Of a DNA stretch of 41,636 nt, positions 15,863 through 24,550 are shown one piece after another (within the stretch, counting starts at the first letter, position 1; the number at the start of each line of letters is the position of its first letter). The translations under genes and the position numbers were made by a program. The stretch lies in NCBI GenBank assembly GCA_012034055.1, contig JAAUSG010000016.1, positions 1 to 41,636 on the forward strand. Reading direction: 5' to 3'. This DNA is from Leptolyngbyaceae cyanobacterium RU_5_1. GTDB lineage: Bacteria > Cyanobacteriota > Cyanobacteriia > Leptolyngbyales > Leptolyngbyaceae. The notes below the pieces were generated by a model, which made no database searches, had not been told where the DNA came from, and saw nothing but the letters and a program-made list of their open reading frames with translations.

Positions 15863-15902
15863 TCGGAGGGACTGGGGGTGAAACTCCCCCGGTCTACTCA
15901 AC

Positions 15903-16342
15903 CCTATCTGCGGCTTCCCGGTGGATTCATCTCCTTAGTCGCGGTGATGGATTGGTTCAGTCGATATGTGTTGTCTTGGGAGGTGTCTAACACAATGGAT
16001 GTTCATTTCTGCTTGAGTGCTTTAGAGGCAGCATTCCGGCAGGGGCAACCCCAGATTCTCAACTCTGATCAAGGTTCCCAGTTTACCAGCGAGGCATTTA
16101 CGAGCTACTTGGAAAAGCAGAGTATTCAGATTTCTCAAGATGGAAAGGGACGAGCATTTGACCACATTTTCGTTGAACGCTTGTGGCGAAGTGTAAAATA
16201 TGAGGAGGTCTACATCAAGGATTATTCAACGGTCGCTGCTGCCGTTCAAAGTTTGGGGAAATACTTTGAGTTTTACAATCACCAGCGGTTACATCAAGCG
16301 TTAAATTATCAAGTTCCAGCCGCTGTTCATTTCCGTAAGTGA
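15903..16342 (+). CDS. IS3-family transposase, 3' exon
   Basis: This exon starts with the last two bases of the split Thr codon and continues YLRLPGGFISLVAVMDWFSR. It carries the second catalytic Asp (ILNSDQGSQF) and the Glu with its flanking motif (FVERLWRSVKYEEVY), completing the DDE triad, and ends with the usual IS3 tail (FEFYNHQRLHQALNY). The open frame seen from 15878 begins in intron sequence and is not a real start. The exon itself shows no frameshift or stop. Confidence 0.88.
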
Positions 16343-16447
16343 GGTGGTCAAGATGTAGTAAAACAAACAAGATAAGAACAAATCAACTCTAGCGAGATTC
16401 TATCTTAAAGTTTTACGAAAATTGTCTAGATGATGGGGTACACCTCA

Positions 16448-16486
16448 GTGCGAAGTGGGAAGTGCGAGGTATAAAATGCGAAGTAA
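16448..16486. repeat. heptamer STRR tract (right part)
   Basis: GTGCGAA, GTGGGAA and GTGCGAG units continue the tract seen at 13264-13322 on the other side of the IS, ending in degenerate ATGCGAAGTAACG. Confidence 0.85.
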
Positions 16487-16561
16487 CGATGTAGTCTGTG
16501 GGACTTTTCATTTCTAAGTCTTTCTGGGAATATCTTTAGCACCTGTGCATACGGCAACACG

Positions 16562-18724
16562 ATGGCTAAAGCGAAAGAAACGGCACCCAAGATTAATCTG
16601 GCGGACTCTCACTATTACTTCAGTCGAGAGTTAAGTTGGCTGGAGTTTAATCGTCGAGTCCTACACGAGGCGCTGGATACTCGCACTCCGCTGTTGGAGC
16701 GGTTGAAGTTTACGGCGATCTTTAGCGCCAATCTGGATGAATTTTTTATGGTGCGGGTTGCGACGCTGAAGGAGCAGGTCGAGGCTGAGGTGAATCAACC
16801 CACACCCGATGGCCGCATCCCCCAACAGCAATTGGAGGAAATCAGCAAGCGTCTGCATCCAATGGTGACTCAACAGCATCAGTTGTTTGAGCGGGAGCTG
16901 CGATCGCACTTAGCCGAACATAGCGTTTATCTACTGAACTACATTGACCTGAGTAAGGAGCAGCGTCTTCACCTGCAGCATTACTTTGAGGAACATGTCT
17001 TCCCAATTTTGACGCCATTGGCGATCGATCCCAGTCATCCGTTCCCGCATATGTCGAATCTGAGCTTGAACTTAGCGGTGAGTGTGAAAGATCCGGTGAC
17101 GGGCAAGGAGCACTTTGCCAGAGTCAAAGTCCCCAACAGTCTGCCGCGATTTGTAGTGTTGCCTGAAGCATTACGCCAACACAATGGCAAGTCGGCTGTG
17201 TGGACGGGTGTGCCGTTGGAACAAGTGCTTGCGCACAATCTAGAGGCACTGTTTCCAGGCATGGCGGTTCAGGAATATAGCTTCTTCCGGATTACACGGG
17301 ATGCGGATTTAGAAGTGCAGGAGTACGAAGCAGATGATTTGTTGCTGGCGATCGAGCAAGAACTACGCAAACGCCGTTTAGGTGGCTCTGCGGTCCGGTT
17401 GGAATTGCAAGCCTCAATGCCTGAATCGCTGCGAACTCCGTTGGTTGAAGAGTTTGAACTGACCGACAACGATGTTTATGAAGTCGAAGGGCTGCTGAAT
17501 CTCAAGGATTTATTTTCATTCCTATCGTTGCCGTTGTCTGAATTGAAAGATCCTCCTTGGACACCCGTGATCCCAGCCCGTTTGAAGCGGGTCAACAAAT
17601 ACAACACCGAAGAAACCTTCCAAAACCATGAAGCCGTTGAAAATATCTTCTCCGTTATCCGTGAGGGAGATTTGCTGGTTCATCATCCCTATGAGTCGTT
17701 TACGTCCTCCGTTCAACGGTTCATTACCCAAGCCGCACACGACCCAAAAGTCTTGGCAATTAAGATGACACTGTATCGCACGTCAGGTGACTCACCTATT
17801 GTCAGAGCACTGATTACAGCCGCCGAAAACGGCAAACAGGTGGGTGTGCTGATTGAGCTAAAAGCCCGGTTTGACGAAGCCAACAATATCACCTGGGCAC
17901 GCCGACTAGAAGCTGCTGGAATCAACGTAGTGTATGGGGTCGTGGGGCTGAAAACGCATACCAAAATTGTGCTGGTAGTGCGACAGGAGGAGGGACATCT
18001 GCGTCGCTATGTTCACATTGGCACAGGGAACTACAATCCCAAGACGGCTGGACTTTACACAGATCTGGGCTTACTGAGTTGCCGTGACGAATTGGGAGCT
18101 GATTTAACGGATTTGTTCAATTACTTAACGGGCTATTCGCGGCAACAATCGTACCGCAAGCTGCTGGTTGCGCCAGTGAATTTGCGCGATCGCATGATCG
18201 CTCTGATTCGCCGCGAGATTGAACACGTCCGCAACGGCAACCCCGGTCAAATTACCGCCAAAATGAATGCCCTCGTTGATCCAGCCGTAATCAGGACGCT
18301 CTATGAAGCGTCACAGGCGGGTGTACAAATCGATTTGATCGTGCGCGGGATGTGCTGCCTGCGTCCCGGACTACCAGATGTTAGCGAGACGATTCGCGTG
18401 ATTAGCATCGTTGGACGCTATCTGGAACACTCGCGCATCTTCTGTTTCCACAACAAGGGGCAGGAAGAACTGTTCATTGGCAGCGCCGATTGGATGACCC
18501 GCAACCTCGATCGCCGAGTGGAAGCCGTGACGCCCGTTGAAGACCCCAAACTAATCAGCGAATTGAAAGCCATTCTAGATATTTCATTAGCCGATAATCG
18601 TCAAGCCTGGGAGCTGCAGTCAGATGGTCAATACATTCAGCGCCATCCGGCTGAAGGAGAACGCGATCGCAGTGCTCAGAACATTCTCATGGAACGTGCT
18701 CTAGAGGCGGCGGAGAGGGATTGA
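16562..18724 (+). CDS. ppk1: polyphosphate kinase 1
   Basis: A 720-aa protein of normal family length starting at the ATG at 16562. PPK1 reversibly transfers the gamma phosphate of ATP to polyphosphate chains. The N-terminal domain begins YYFSRELSWLEFNRRVL. The first PLD-like core contains LLVHHPYESF and AIKMTLYRTSGDSPIV; GVVGLKTHTKIVLV holds the autophosphorylated histidine, followed by YVHIGTGNYNPKTA. The second core includes IFIGSADWMTRNLDRRVE-type residues near the C terminus. It stands alone, with an STRR tract on each side. Cyanobacterial PPK1 supports phosphate storage and stress survival. No regulatory motif (such as a pho box) was evident to me upstream. Confidence 0.95.
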   Translation: MAKAKETAPKINLADSHYYFSRELSWLEFNRRVLHEALDTRTPLLERLKFTAIFSANLDEFFMVRVATLKEQVEAEVNQPTPDGRIPQQQLEEISKRLHPMVTQQHQLFERELRSHLAEHSVYLLNYIDLSKEQRLHLQHYFEEHVFPILTPLAIDPSHPFPHMSNLSLNLAVSVKDPVTGKEHFARVKVPNSLPRFVVLPEALRQHNGKSAVWTGVPLEQVLAHNLEALFPGMAVQEYSFFRITRDADLEVQEYEADDLLLAIEQELRKRRLGGSAVRLELQASMPESLRTPLVEEFELTDNDVYEVEGLLNLKDLFSFLSLPLSELKDPPWTPVIPARLKRVNKYNTEETFQNHEAVENIFSVIREGDLLVHHPYESFTSSVQRFITQAAHDPKVLAIKMTLYRTSGDSPIVRALITAAENGKQVGVLIELKARFDEANNITWARRLEAAGINVVYGVVGLKTHTKIVLVVRQEEGHLRRYVHIGTGNYNPKTAGLYTDLGLLSCRDELGADLTDLFNYLTGYSRQQSYRKLLVAPVNLRDRMIALIRREIEHVRNGNPGQITAKMNALVDPAVIRTLYEASQAGVQIDLIVRGMCCLRPGLPDVSETIRVISIVGRYLEHSRIFCFHNKGQEELFIGSADWMTRNLDRRVEAVTPVEDPKLISELKAILDISLADNRQAWELQSDGQYIQRHPAEGERDRSAQNILMERALEAAERD

Positions 18725-18746
18725 GTGGATGGTGGATGGTGGATAG
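18725..18746. repeat. GTGGATG heptamer repeat, 3 copies
   Basis: Three consecutive GTGGATG/GTGGATA units begin at the end of ppk1. The rest of the 280-bp spacer to the next gene holds a C-rich tract (18862-18900, ccccacctccccacttcc type) and no gene. Confidence 0.8.
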
Positions 18747-19005
18747 TAACGAAGTAGACGAACTAGAAACTGTCCATTTTGAACAAAGCGACTGTGCTCC
18801 TCTCGACTTACACTTTCTAACGATTGTATAGTGCTTCTACCGCCACATGAATTTATAATCCACCCCACCTCCCCACTTCCTACTCCCCACTCCCCGCCCT
18901 AACCGGGATATATCGCACACAATAGAGAATTGCTTGCAAAGGGTGCTCCACCAAATTGATAAACCACGCCCAACGGTTCGTTGAGCGCTTTTGGAGGAGT
19001 TGCAG

Positions 19006-21045
19006 ATGCCTATCATTACGGTCACCAATGCTAATGACAATGGAGCAGGATCGCTGAGAGACGCGATCGCGGCCGCCAAATCCGGTGACACTATTCAGTT
19101 TTCGTCCTCGCTTGCTAATCAAACGATTCGGTTAACCAGCGGTCAGCTTAATATTGCCGATGGCAAAAACTTGACGATTGATGGCTCCGGAGCGGCTGGA
19201 TTAACAATTAGCGGCAACAACAGCTCACGTATTTTCTATGTCAACTCAACGTTCGTGAGTTTGACGCAGTTCACAGTCAAAAACCTCACCCTGTCTTCTG
19301 CCTCCACAGCCGAGCCGGGCGGCGCGGTGTATTCCACAGACCAGGCTCAACTGAGCTTTGACGGTGTTACCTTCAGCAATAACGTTGCCAACAAGGGCGG
19401 AGCTTCCGTGTTTACCAACCGTGGCAGTGTTTCAGTCAACAACAGCCAATTCCTGAACAACCAGGCGACGGCTGGCAACGATGAGCGCGGATCTGCCGGA
19501 ATTACGGCTGTAGACGCCACTGAGGTGACGGTGCGCGATAGCCTGTTCTTTGGCAACAAGGGAATTAATGGTGCGGCAATTAACACGCTCAACACTAAGC
19601 TGACCGTTCAGGACTGCCAGTTCCTCAACAACGATGTATCAGCCGCAACGGTCGCCACTAACGATCCGAATGGCAACAATTTTCTGCGCGGTTATGGAGG
19701 GGCAATCTTCACCGATCGCGCCAAAGATTCTGCCACGATCCAGAACTGCGTGTTTGATGGCAATATTGCCAAATCGGCTGGCGGAGCGTGCTACCTGTTC
19801 AACGATCCCGAAGATGTCGTCACCATTTCCAACACCAGTTTCCGCAACAACAAAGCCACGGGAATGCCCAATGGTGAGGGGGGCAACGGCGGTGGAGTGG
19901 AGCATCAGCGCAACTCATTGGGCACTGGCTCCTTAAGCCTCACGAATGTGTCCTTTGTAGGCAACGAAGCCGCCGGACAGGGCGGTGGGATGCGCGAACG
20001 GAACGCAAACACATCGATTACGAATACCACGTTTGCCCAGAACCGGGTGTTTGGCAGCGATTTCGTCAACAACGGGGGCGGCATTGTGTTCAGCGGCACC
20101 AGCACAGCAAATATTCTCAACTCGACGCTGGCGTACAACCGGGCTGGCTGGGTTGGTGGCGGCATTTCTGCCGAAGATGGCGTTCAGGTCAACCTCAAGA
20201 ACACGATTTTCTCCAAAAACACAGCAGACAATGGCGGCAATCCCTGGAACGTGGGGCAACACTCTAGTCGTCCGTTTAATGACCAGGGTGGAAACTTCCA
20301 GTGGTTGGCGGGCGCGGACAGCAGCGATAACGTAACGGACAAAGTCACGATCGCCGATACCAAACTGGGCGAGTTGCAACAGGTTGGCAATCTCTGGGTC
20401 TATCCCCTACTGCCAGGTTCTCCGGCGATCGATGCCGCCGTTGCGGGTGCTCCTACAACCGATGAGCGCGGTGCAGCGCGGGTGGGTGCAGCGGATAGTG
20501 GAGCCTATGAATTTGGTGCCAGCAATCCAAACCCCAATTCAGTCTCTGTTTTAATCAACGATGTTTCCCTTACCGAAGGAAACAGTGGCACTCAAAACGC
20601 CGTGTTCACTGTCAATCTATCCTCAACGAGCAATCAAACGGTGAGTGTGGACTATGCAACGGCGAATGGAACCGCGATCGCAGATTCCGACTACACAGCT
20701 CGTTCTGAAACGCTAACATTCAAACCCAGTGAAACCAGCAAAAAAATCAATATTCCAATCATCGGTAACACCATAGTTGAACCAAACGAGACTTTCATTG
20801 TCAACTTGAGTCGCCCCAGCAACGCCACCATTCAAGACAGTCGAGGATTGGGCATGATCCGCAATGATGATGTAGCCTCTCGTCCAACTCCCAATTCAAC
20901 AATTTCAGCCGGAGGACTCAGTACTGCAGGCAGTTCTATCCTCAATCCGGCATCCTTACCAACCAACACCCCACTCTCAATTGGAGGAACGAACAGCGCC
21001 AATACAGGGTTGACGGCTCCATCTCTGAACACGCTTGTAAGCTAA
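19006..21045 (+). CDS. right-handed beta-helix repeat protein with Calx-beta domain (choice-of-anchor Q type)
   Basis: A 679-aa protein. I chose the ATG at 19006 over the TTG at 18991 because GGAGGAG (18993-18999) precedes it. It opens ITVTNANDNGAGSLRDAIAA, the usual start of surface beta-helix proteins with polymorphic outer-membrane-protein-like repeats. Parallel beta-helix rungs follow, many with the pattern FxNNxAxxGGA, up to the choice-of-anchor-type segment GSPAIDAAVAGAPTTDERG (about residues 470-500). A Calx-beta domain follows (about 510-620, VLINDVSLTEGNSG to ETFIVNLSRPSNATI), then a Ser/Thr/Asn-rich tail. No N-terminal signal peptide is visible, so export, if any, may use a C-terminal signal. 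It is convergent with the RTX protease and is probably a surface or matrix protein; binding partners are unknown. Confidence 0.85.
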   Translation: MPIITVTNANDNGAGSLRDAIAAAKSGDTIQFSSSLANQTIRLTSGQLNIADGKNLTIDGSGAAGLTISGNNSSRIFYVNSTFVSLTQFTVKNLTLSSASTAEPGGAVYSTDQAQLSFDGVTFSNNVANKGGASVFTNRGSVSVNNSQFLNNQATAGNDERGSAGITAVDATEVTVRDSLFFGNKGINGAAINTLNTKLTVQDCQFLNNDVSAATVATNDPNGNNFLRGYGGAIFTDRAKDSATIQNCVFDGNIAKSAGGACYLFNDPEDVVTISNTSFRNNKATGMPNGEGGNGGGVEHQRNSLGTGSLSLTNVSFVGNEAAGQGGGMRERNANTSITNTTFAQNRVFGSDFVNNGGGIVFSGTSTANILNSTLAYNRAGWVGGGISAEDGVQVNLKNTIFSKNTADNGGNPWNVGQHSSRPFNDQGGNFQWLAGADSSDNVTDKVTIADTKLGELQQVGNLWVYPLLPGSPAIDAAVAGAPTTDERGAARVGAADSGAYEFGASNPNPNSVSVLINDVSLTEGNSGTQNAVFTVNLSSTSNQTVSVDYATANGTAIADSDYTARSETLTFKPSETSKKINIPIIGNTIVEPNETFIVNLSRPSNATIQDSRGLGMIRNDDVASRPTPNSTISAGGLSTAGSSILNPASLPTNTPLSIGGTNSANTGLTAPSLNTLVS

Positions 21046-21079
21046 TCGTCAAGGAATCAAGGGAGTCAAGAATCAACCA

Positions 21080-21107
21080 GTAGAGACGCGAAGCTTCGGG
21101 TCTCTAC
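21080..21107. terminator. strong palindrome between convergent exoprotein genes
   Basis: GTAGAGAC and GTCTCTAC flank CGAAGCTTCG, itself a palindrome, giving an almost perfect 28-nt hairpin. It lies between the beta-helix gene and the protease gene, so it could terminate transcription from both sides. The same kind of sequence (gtagagacgcg) is also a dispersed cyanobacterial repeat. Confidence 0.6.
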
Positions 21108-21132
21108 GATGGTTTCTCAAGTCCAATCGGAA

Positions 21133-22872
21133 TTAAGCCGTTACAAAGATGTCGTTGTGGGTTAAGGACAAGCCAGTTGATAGATTGGCAATCTGAATTT
21201 GACTACCGGCTCCAATACCGTCGATGTCGAAAAACAAGGCTCCAGTGGATTGATTGTAGATGAAGCGATCGCTGTCATCACTGGCGGCTGAACCGGTAAA
21301 AAACTGTTCTACCGTAATCACAGCTCCAGCAAACAGCCCACCCCCAAATCCAGTCAGAGAAACCTGGAGTGTGTCATCTGTAACCGAGAAGTCAAGGATC
21401 GTATCAATACCGTCGGCTGTAGAACTGAAGATGAAGGAGTCATTACCCAATCCACCGGTTAGGGTGTCCGTTCCAGAACCGCCCACCAGAGAATCAGCGT
21501 CTTTTCCACCGTTCAGCAAGTCATTGCCAGTCCCCCCATAGATCTCGTCATTGCCATCGCCCCCCTCCAGGCTGTCGTTACCATCACCCCCCTCCAGGCG
21601 ATCGCTGCCGTCGCCCCCATAGACAGTATCATTACCAGCCCAGCCCTCTAATAAGTCGTCGTCACCCTCGCCATAGAGAACATCATTGCCATTGCCCCCA
21701 TAAAGACTGTCGTTGCCGCTTAGCCCGTTCAGCCAATCATTGCCGTCATTGCCTGTCAGGGTATTGTTGGCGCTATTGCCGGTGATGGTGTCGTTACCTG
21801 AACCACCCTGGGCATTTTCGAGGGTGACGTTGAACGCGATCGCCAAATTGTTGTTGGCTCTGGTGCTGCTGCCATTAGACGTTGGCCCAATCGAACTGAA
21901 GGAACCAGGATTTAGATCGATCGCGGCATCCAGGGTTTGATTGACAGCACTGATGGTGTCGATGCCGCCAGCATCCCAAATTGCCTGAACGAAGGCGTTG
22001 CCCGTTGTCCAGGAATAGGTATCATTCCCCGTCCGGGTATTCATGTTTGCCCCATAAAGGTATTGGATAGCCGCAATGTCGTATAGCATCGGGGTTGCAG
22101 GAAAATCACCAATGCTAGACAGTCCGCTAGCGTAGCTCATTCCCGGATGCCGCGTGTAAGACATCACCGTGTACTGGTAACTATCTTGCGAATTCGGCAA
22201 CCTGGGAAAGTAATCAAACGGGTGCTTGAGTCCCAATGCATGACCAATTTCATGCAGCATCCTTTGAAATCCTTTGGAGCCACCGGTTTGTGTAAAGTTG
22301 GCAGGATCGATATTGTTAAGCCAAACATCACCGCCAACACCATCGCCTGGATAGTAAGCCCAGGCTCCAGCCCTGACACCCAAGTTGGCAGTTCCAAATC
22401 GAATTTGCCCCCCGTCCGGATCAGACACTTCCGTAAATCGAATTCCGGCAACCTCGCTCCAAAGTTGCAACGCTCGACGGGCAGCATCAATTTGAGTTGC
22501 ATTGAGTCCAACAAAGTTATTGCGCTCATCAGCTTCTAACTCATAGTCCCCAGGTACACTGGTCAGAAAACTGTAGGTTACTTCCACCGAACTGCCAATT
22601 GTGCTATTCCAACGACTCAAACCCAGCAGTGCATCAATATAGTTGATTCCACTCATCCCGTTGTCTAAAGCAGCAGAGGGGACTACAGAGGAGTTTTCAG
22701 GAGAAGAATGGATGGGGGGTGATTGGAGAGATGAGTTGCACTCTGCACATTGACACTTCAGAAATACCGATGAACGACCAGAATCACTGACACCAGAACG
22801 GCTCAACAAACTGTCAAACGGATTGCTGAGTAGAGAGGTTGAGAGGGCGGAATCGGAAATGCTTGCAGACAT
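21133..22872 (-). CDS. serralysin-like zinc metalloprotease with RTX repeats
   Basis: A 579-aa protein starting at the ATG at 22872. The zinc motif HEIGHALGLKH has its ligands at H207, H211 and H217 and catalytic E208, and the Met-turn is VMSYTR, both as in M10B serralysins. About nine calcium-binding GGxGxDxLx nonapeptides follow (residues about 350-480), and the C-terminal end (FDIDGIGAGSQIQIANL) fits the type I secretion region of such proteins. The N-terminal region of about 100 residues is long and contains CQCAEC, odd for a family that normally lacks cysteine there. No T1SS genes are in the window. It is probably exported to digest external protein or to process surface proteins. Confidence 0.92.
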   Translation of the reverse strand: MSASISDSALSTSLLSNPFDSLLSRSGVSDSGRSSVFLKCQCAECNSSLQSPPIHSSPENSSVVPSAALDNGMSGINYIDALLGLSRWNSTIGSSVEVTYSFLTSVPGDYELEADERNNFVGLNATQIDAARRALQLWSEVAGIRFTEVSDPDGGQIRFGTANLGVRAGAWAYYPGDGVGGDVWLNNIDPANFTQTGGSKGFQRMLHEIGHALGLKHPFDYFPRLPNSQDSYQYTVMSYTRHPGMSYASGLSSIGDFPATPMLYDIAAIQYLYGANMNTRTGNDTYSWTTGNAFVQAIWDAGGIDTISAVNQTLDAAIDLNPGSFSSIGPTSNGSSTRANNNLAIAFNVTLENAQGGSGNDTITGNSANNTLTGNDGNDWLNGLSGNDSLYGGNGNDVLYGEGDDDLLEGWAGNDTVYGGDGSDRLEGGDGNDSLEGGDGNDEIYGGTGNDLLNGGKDADSLVGGSGTDTLTGGLGNDSFIFSSTADGIDTILDFSVTDDTLQVSLTGFGGGLFAGAVITVEQFFTGSAASDDSDRFIYNQSTGALFFDIDGIGAGSQIQIANLSTGLSLTHNDIFVTA

Positions 22873-23277
22873 AGTAATTTCTTTAAAGCTAGGAAGAGAT
22901 GCAAGTAAGTTGAGTAACTATGAGTTCCCCGATGGACTGGTCATTTAGCTCAATCCGTAGGGCCTATTCTTAAATACAGTCGCTATGCAGAAAAATATGC
23001 AATGTTGATAGAATGTCGATCGCAAACGTCAGAAACTGAGTTTCTTTAAGAAGATTTCCAGGGGAAAAATTACCAGACAATCCTGGTAGGGACGTGAGGG
23101 CTAAAGTTCAAGCGTGGCAATGCTTTTAGCTTAAGTTGAAACAAATGACGGCCGTTCGTCCCTTCTGCCGATGCTTTCAGAACAGAAATTCGATTTCAAC
23201 CTTGTCCACGTCCAGACCTGGAGTTTTTCTTAAGGGAAAGCTACAGATTCCGAGCTGGACGTGGTTTACAACGCGAT
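22873..23277. other. 405-bp spacer with an inverted repeat near the right end
   Basis: I see no gene. CCACGTCCAG at 23206-23215 is matched by CTGGACGTGG at 23255-23264 (10 bp perfect, 39-nt loop), just past the stop codon of the LD-carboxypeptidase gene and possibly part of its 3' end. The left end is the upstream region of the protease gene. Confidence 0.5.
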
Positions 23278-24408
23278 TTACAGCACCGCGTTCTCGTTAA
23301 TGACGAGGGTTTTTGCCGTGGCATCCAATGTTGCCGTGGCTCCAATGGGTAGAACTGCATTGTCTCTAACGTGACCAAACATCAGATTGTAGAGGGTTGG
23401 TTTTTTGAGCGGCTGGAAGCGATCGCGCAACACGTTCTCCAAACTGATCGTTTGCGGAAACGAGGCTCGAAATTCTTTGGGATAGCAATCAACAAAGTGC
23501 CCCAGGGCAATCCCAGCCGCATCCTGTAATTTCCCAGCCAGCCACAACTGCGTCAGCATCCGGTCTACACGATAGGGTTCTTCGTCGATTTCTTCTAGAA
23601 ACAGAATCTTGCCTCTGGTATCGGGTTCAAAGGGGGTGCCAATCAGATTAGTCACAAGGGTGAGATTGCCGCCTACCAATTGACCGGTAGCACGTCCGGG
23701 CACGATAGTGATCAGGCGATTACTGCGCTCCACCGTTCCCGCATCCGTTTGGGGTGGTTTGGCCACGTCGCCGATCGCTTCAGTAGACATGATCGTGCGG
23801 CGGAAGTGAGACCTGGCATAGTCGCCAACGCCGGTTAGTCCAGAAGAACCGTGAAAGGTGATTAGCCCAGTTTTGCGGTTAATGCCAATCAAGAGGGCAG
23901 TGATATCGCTGTGCCCAATGATGACCTTGGGCGATCGCCGGATCAGCTCGTAATCCAGCAATGGCAGGATTCGACTGCAGCCGTAGCCACCGGAAAAGGT
24001 AACAATCCCACGAATTTCGGGACGGCCAAACATCTCGTTGATGTCAGCCGCTCGTTCCGCATCCGTTCCGGCTAGATAGCCATTTTGGGCATTAATGTGC
24101 CGCCCCAATTCCACCTTGAAGCCGTATTGCTCCATTGTTTCTTTGGCGATCAAAATCTCCTCTGGCTCGTAGGCGTTGCTGGCTGGAGCGACCATGCCCA
24201 CGGTATCTCGCGATCGCAACACCGGTGGCTTCAAAGAAGTCGCTGCCTCAGCTCTACCCGCTAGGACGGTAGGGAGTGTCGCAGCAACACCACCAGCCGC
24301 TTGCAAAAACCGACGACGCGAGGAGACTTGGCGAAACGGACGGGAGAAATCTGGCAGCATTTGAAAGGCATTCACTGATCGTTCAACTGCTGCTTTTATA
24401 CTCCACAT
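23278..24408 (-). CDS. LD-carboxypeptidase (S66 family) with Tat signal
   Basis: 376 aa from the ATG at 24408 (MWSIKAAVERSV). A TTG at 24420 or the ATG at 24360 are alternatives. A Tat signal SRRRFLQAAGG is followed by a hydrophobic stretch and cleavage near AGRAEA. The peptidase domain follows (LRSRDTVGMVAPASNAYEPE, FSGGYGCSRIL). The nucleophile Ser lies in IGHSDIT, with the catalytic Glu in LFLEEIDEEPYR and His in LGHFVDC, the Ser-Glu-His arrangement of S66 enzymes. Such enzymes cleave the terminal D-Ala from murein tetrapeptides during wall recycling, or inactivate microcin-like peptides (MccF). The exported location fits wall remodelling. It lies just downstream of kaiC on the same strand but is separated by a repeat element. 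Confidence 0.88.
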   Translation of the reverse strand: MWSIKAAVERSVNAFQMLPDFSRPFRQVSSRRRFLQAAGGVAATLPTVLAGRAEAATSLKPPVLRSRDTVGMVAPASNAYEPEEILIAKETMEQYGFKVELGRHINAQNGYLAGTDAERAADINEMFGRPEIRGIVTFSGGYGCSRILPLLDYELIRRSPKVIIGHSDITALLIGINRKTGLITFHGSSGLTGVGDYARSHFRRTIMSTEAIGDVAKPPQTDAGTVERSNRLITIVPGRATGQLVGGNLTLVTNLIGTPFEPDTRGKILFLEEIDEEPYRVDRMLTQLWLAGKLQDAAGIALGHFVDCYPKEFRASFPQTISLENVLRDRFQPLKKPTLYNLMFGHVRDNAVLPIGATATLDATAKTLVINENAVL

Positions 24409-24412
24409 TTCT

Positions 24413-24511
24413 ATTTCCAAGGCGTTGCTGATTCTGGGTATGAAATAGGTGCTGTATGCTCGAAACTTCGTTTCGATTCATACTGCCTTTCAGCAACGCC
24501 TCCATTTCCAA
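24413..24511. repeat. MITE-like inverted repeat with 8-bp flanking duplication, between kaiC and the LD-carboxypeptidase gene
   Basis: Arms GGCGTTGCTGA...GTATGAA (from 24421) and TTCATAC...TCAGCAACGCC (to 24500) form an imperfect stem of about 25 bp. ATTTCCAA occurs at 24413-24420 and again at 24504-24511, directly around the element, as an insertion-made target duplication would. It lies within the region giving rise to the 5' end of the LD-carboxypeptidase gene. Confidence 0.75.
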
Positions 24512-24550
24512 TGGCACATTCAATGGTCGTTCACGAACCACTGATCCACA

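Larger units (their letters stand above)
14071..15902 (+). mobile_element. group II intron inserted in the IS3 transposase gene
   Basis: The 5' end is GTGTGCC, the group II consensus. The 3' end is CTACTCAAC, ending AC as required, with A15896 seven bases from the splice site as the likely branch point in domain VI (stem around GACTGGGGGT-GAAA-CTCCCCC). Domain V is at 15829-15862. The boundaries were set independently by codon phase: joining 14070 to 15903 rebuilds an ACC (Thr) codon and the family motif DITYLRLP. GATGTC at 14204-14209 complements GACATC at 14064-14069, a candidate EBS1/IBS1 pair offset by one base. Total length is 1832 nt. The encoded maturase is broken (separate entry). Confidence 0.92.
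13323..16447. mobile_element. IS3-family insertion sequence, interrupted by a group II intron
   Basis: The transposase is of the IS3 type. The ends carry inverted repeats: TGTACCCC at 13328-13335 and GGGGTACA at 16435-16442 (perfect 8 bp), with further matches inwards (CTGGACA / TGTCTAG). If the ends are extended outward to TATGATGTACCCC and GGGGTACACCTCA, the element is flanked by GTG on both sides, a plausible 3-bp target duplication. GTG also recurs in the host repeat, so the outer boundary is uncertain by about 5 bp. The element sits inside a heptamer repeat tract. Without the intron its length would be about 1.3 kb, normal for IS3. Confidence 0.85.

Noticed and set aside
15878-16342. Independent transposase gene starting at 15878
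   Set aside because: The first codons lie in intron sequence; the true coding part is an exon from 15903 continuing the frame of 13407-14070.
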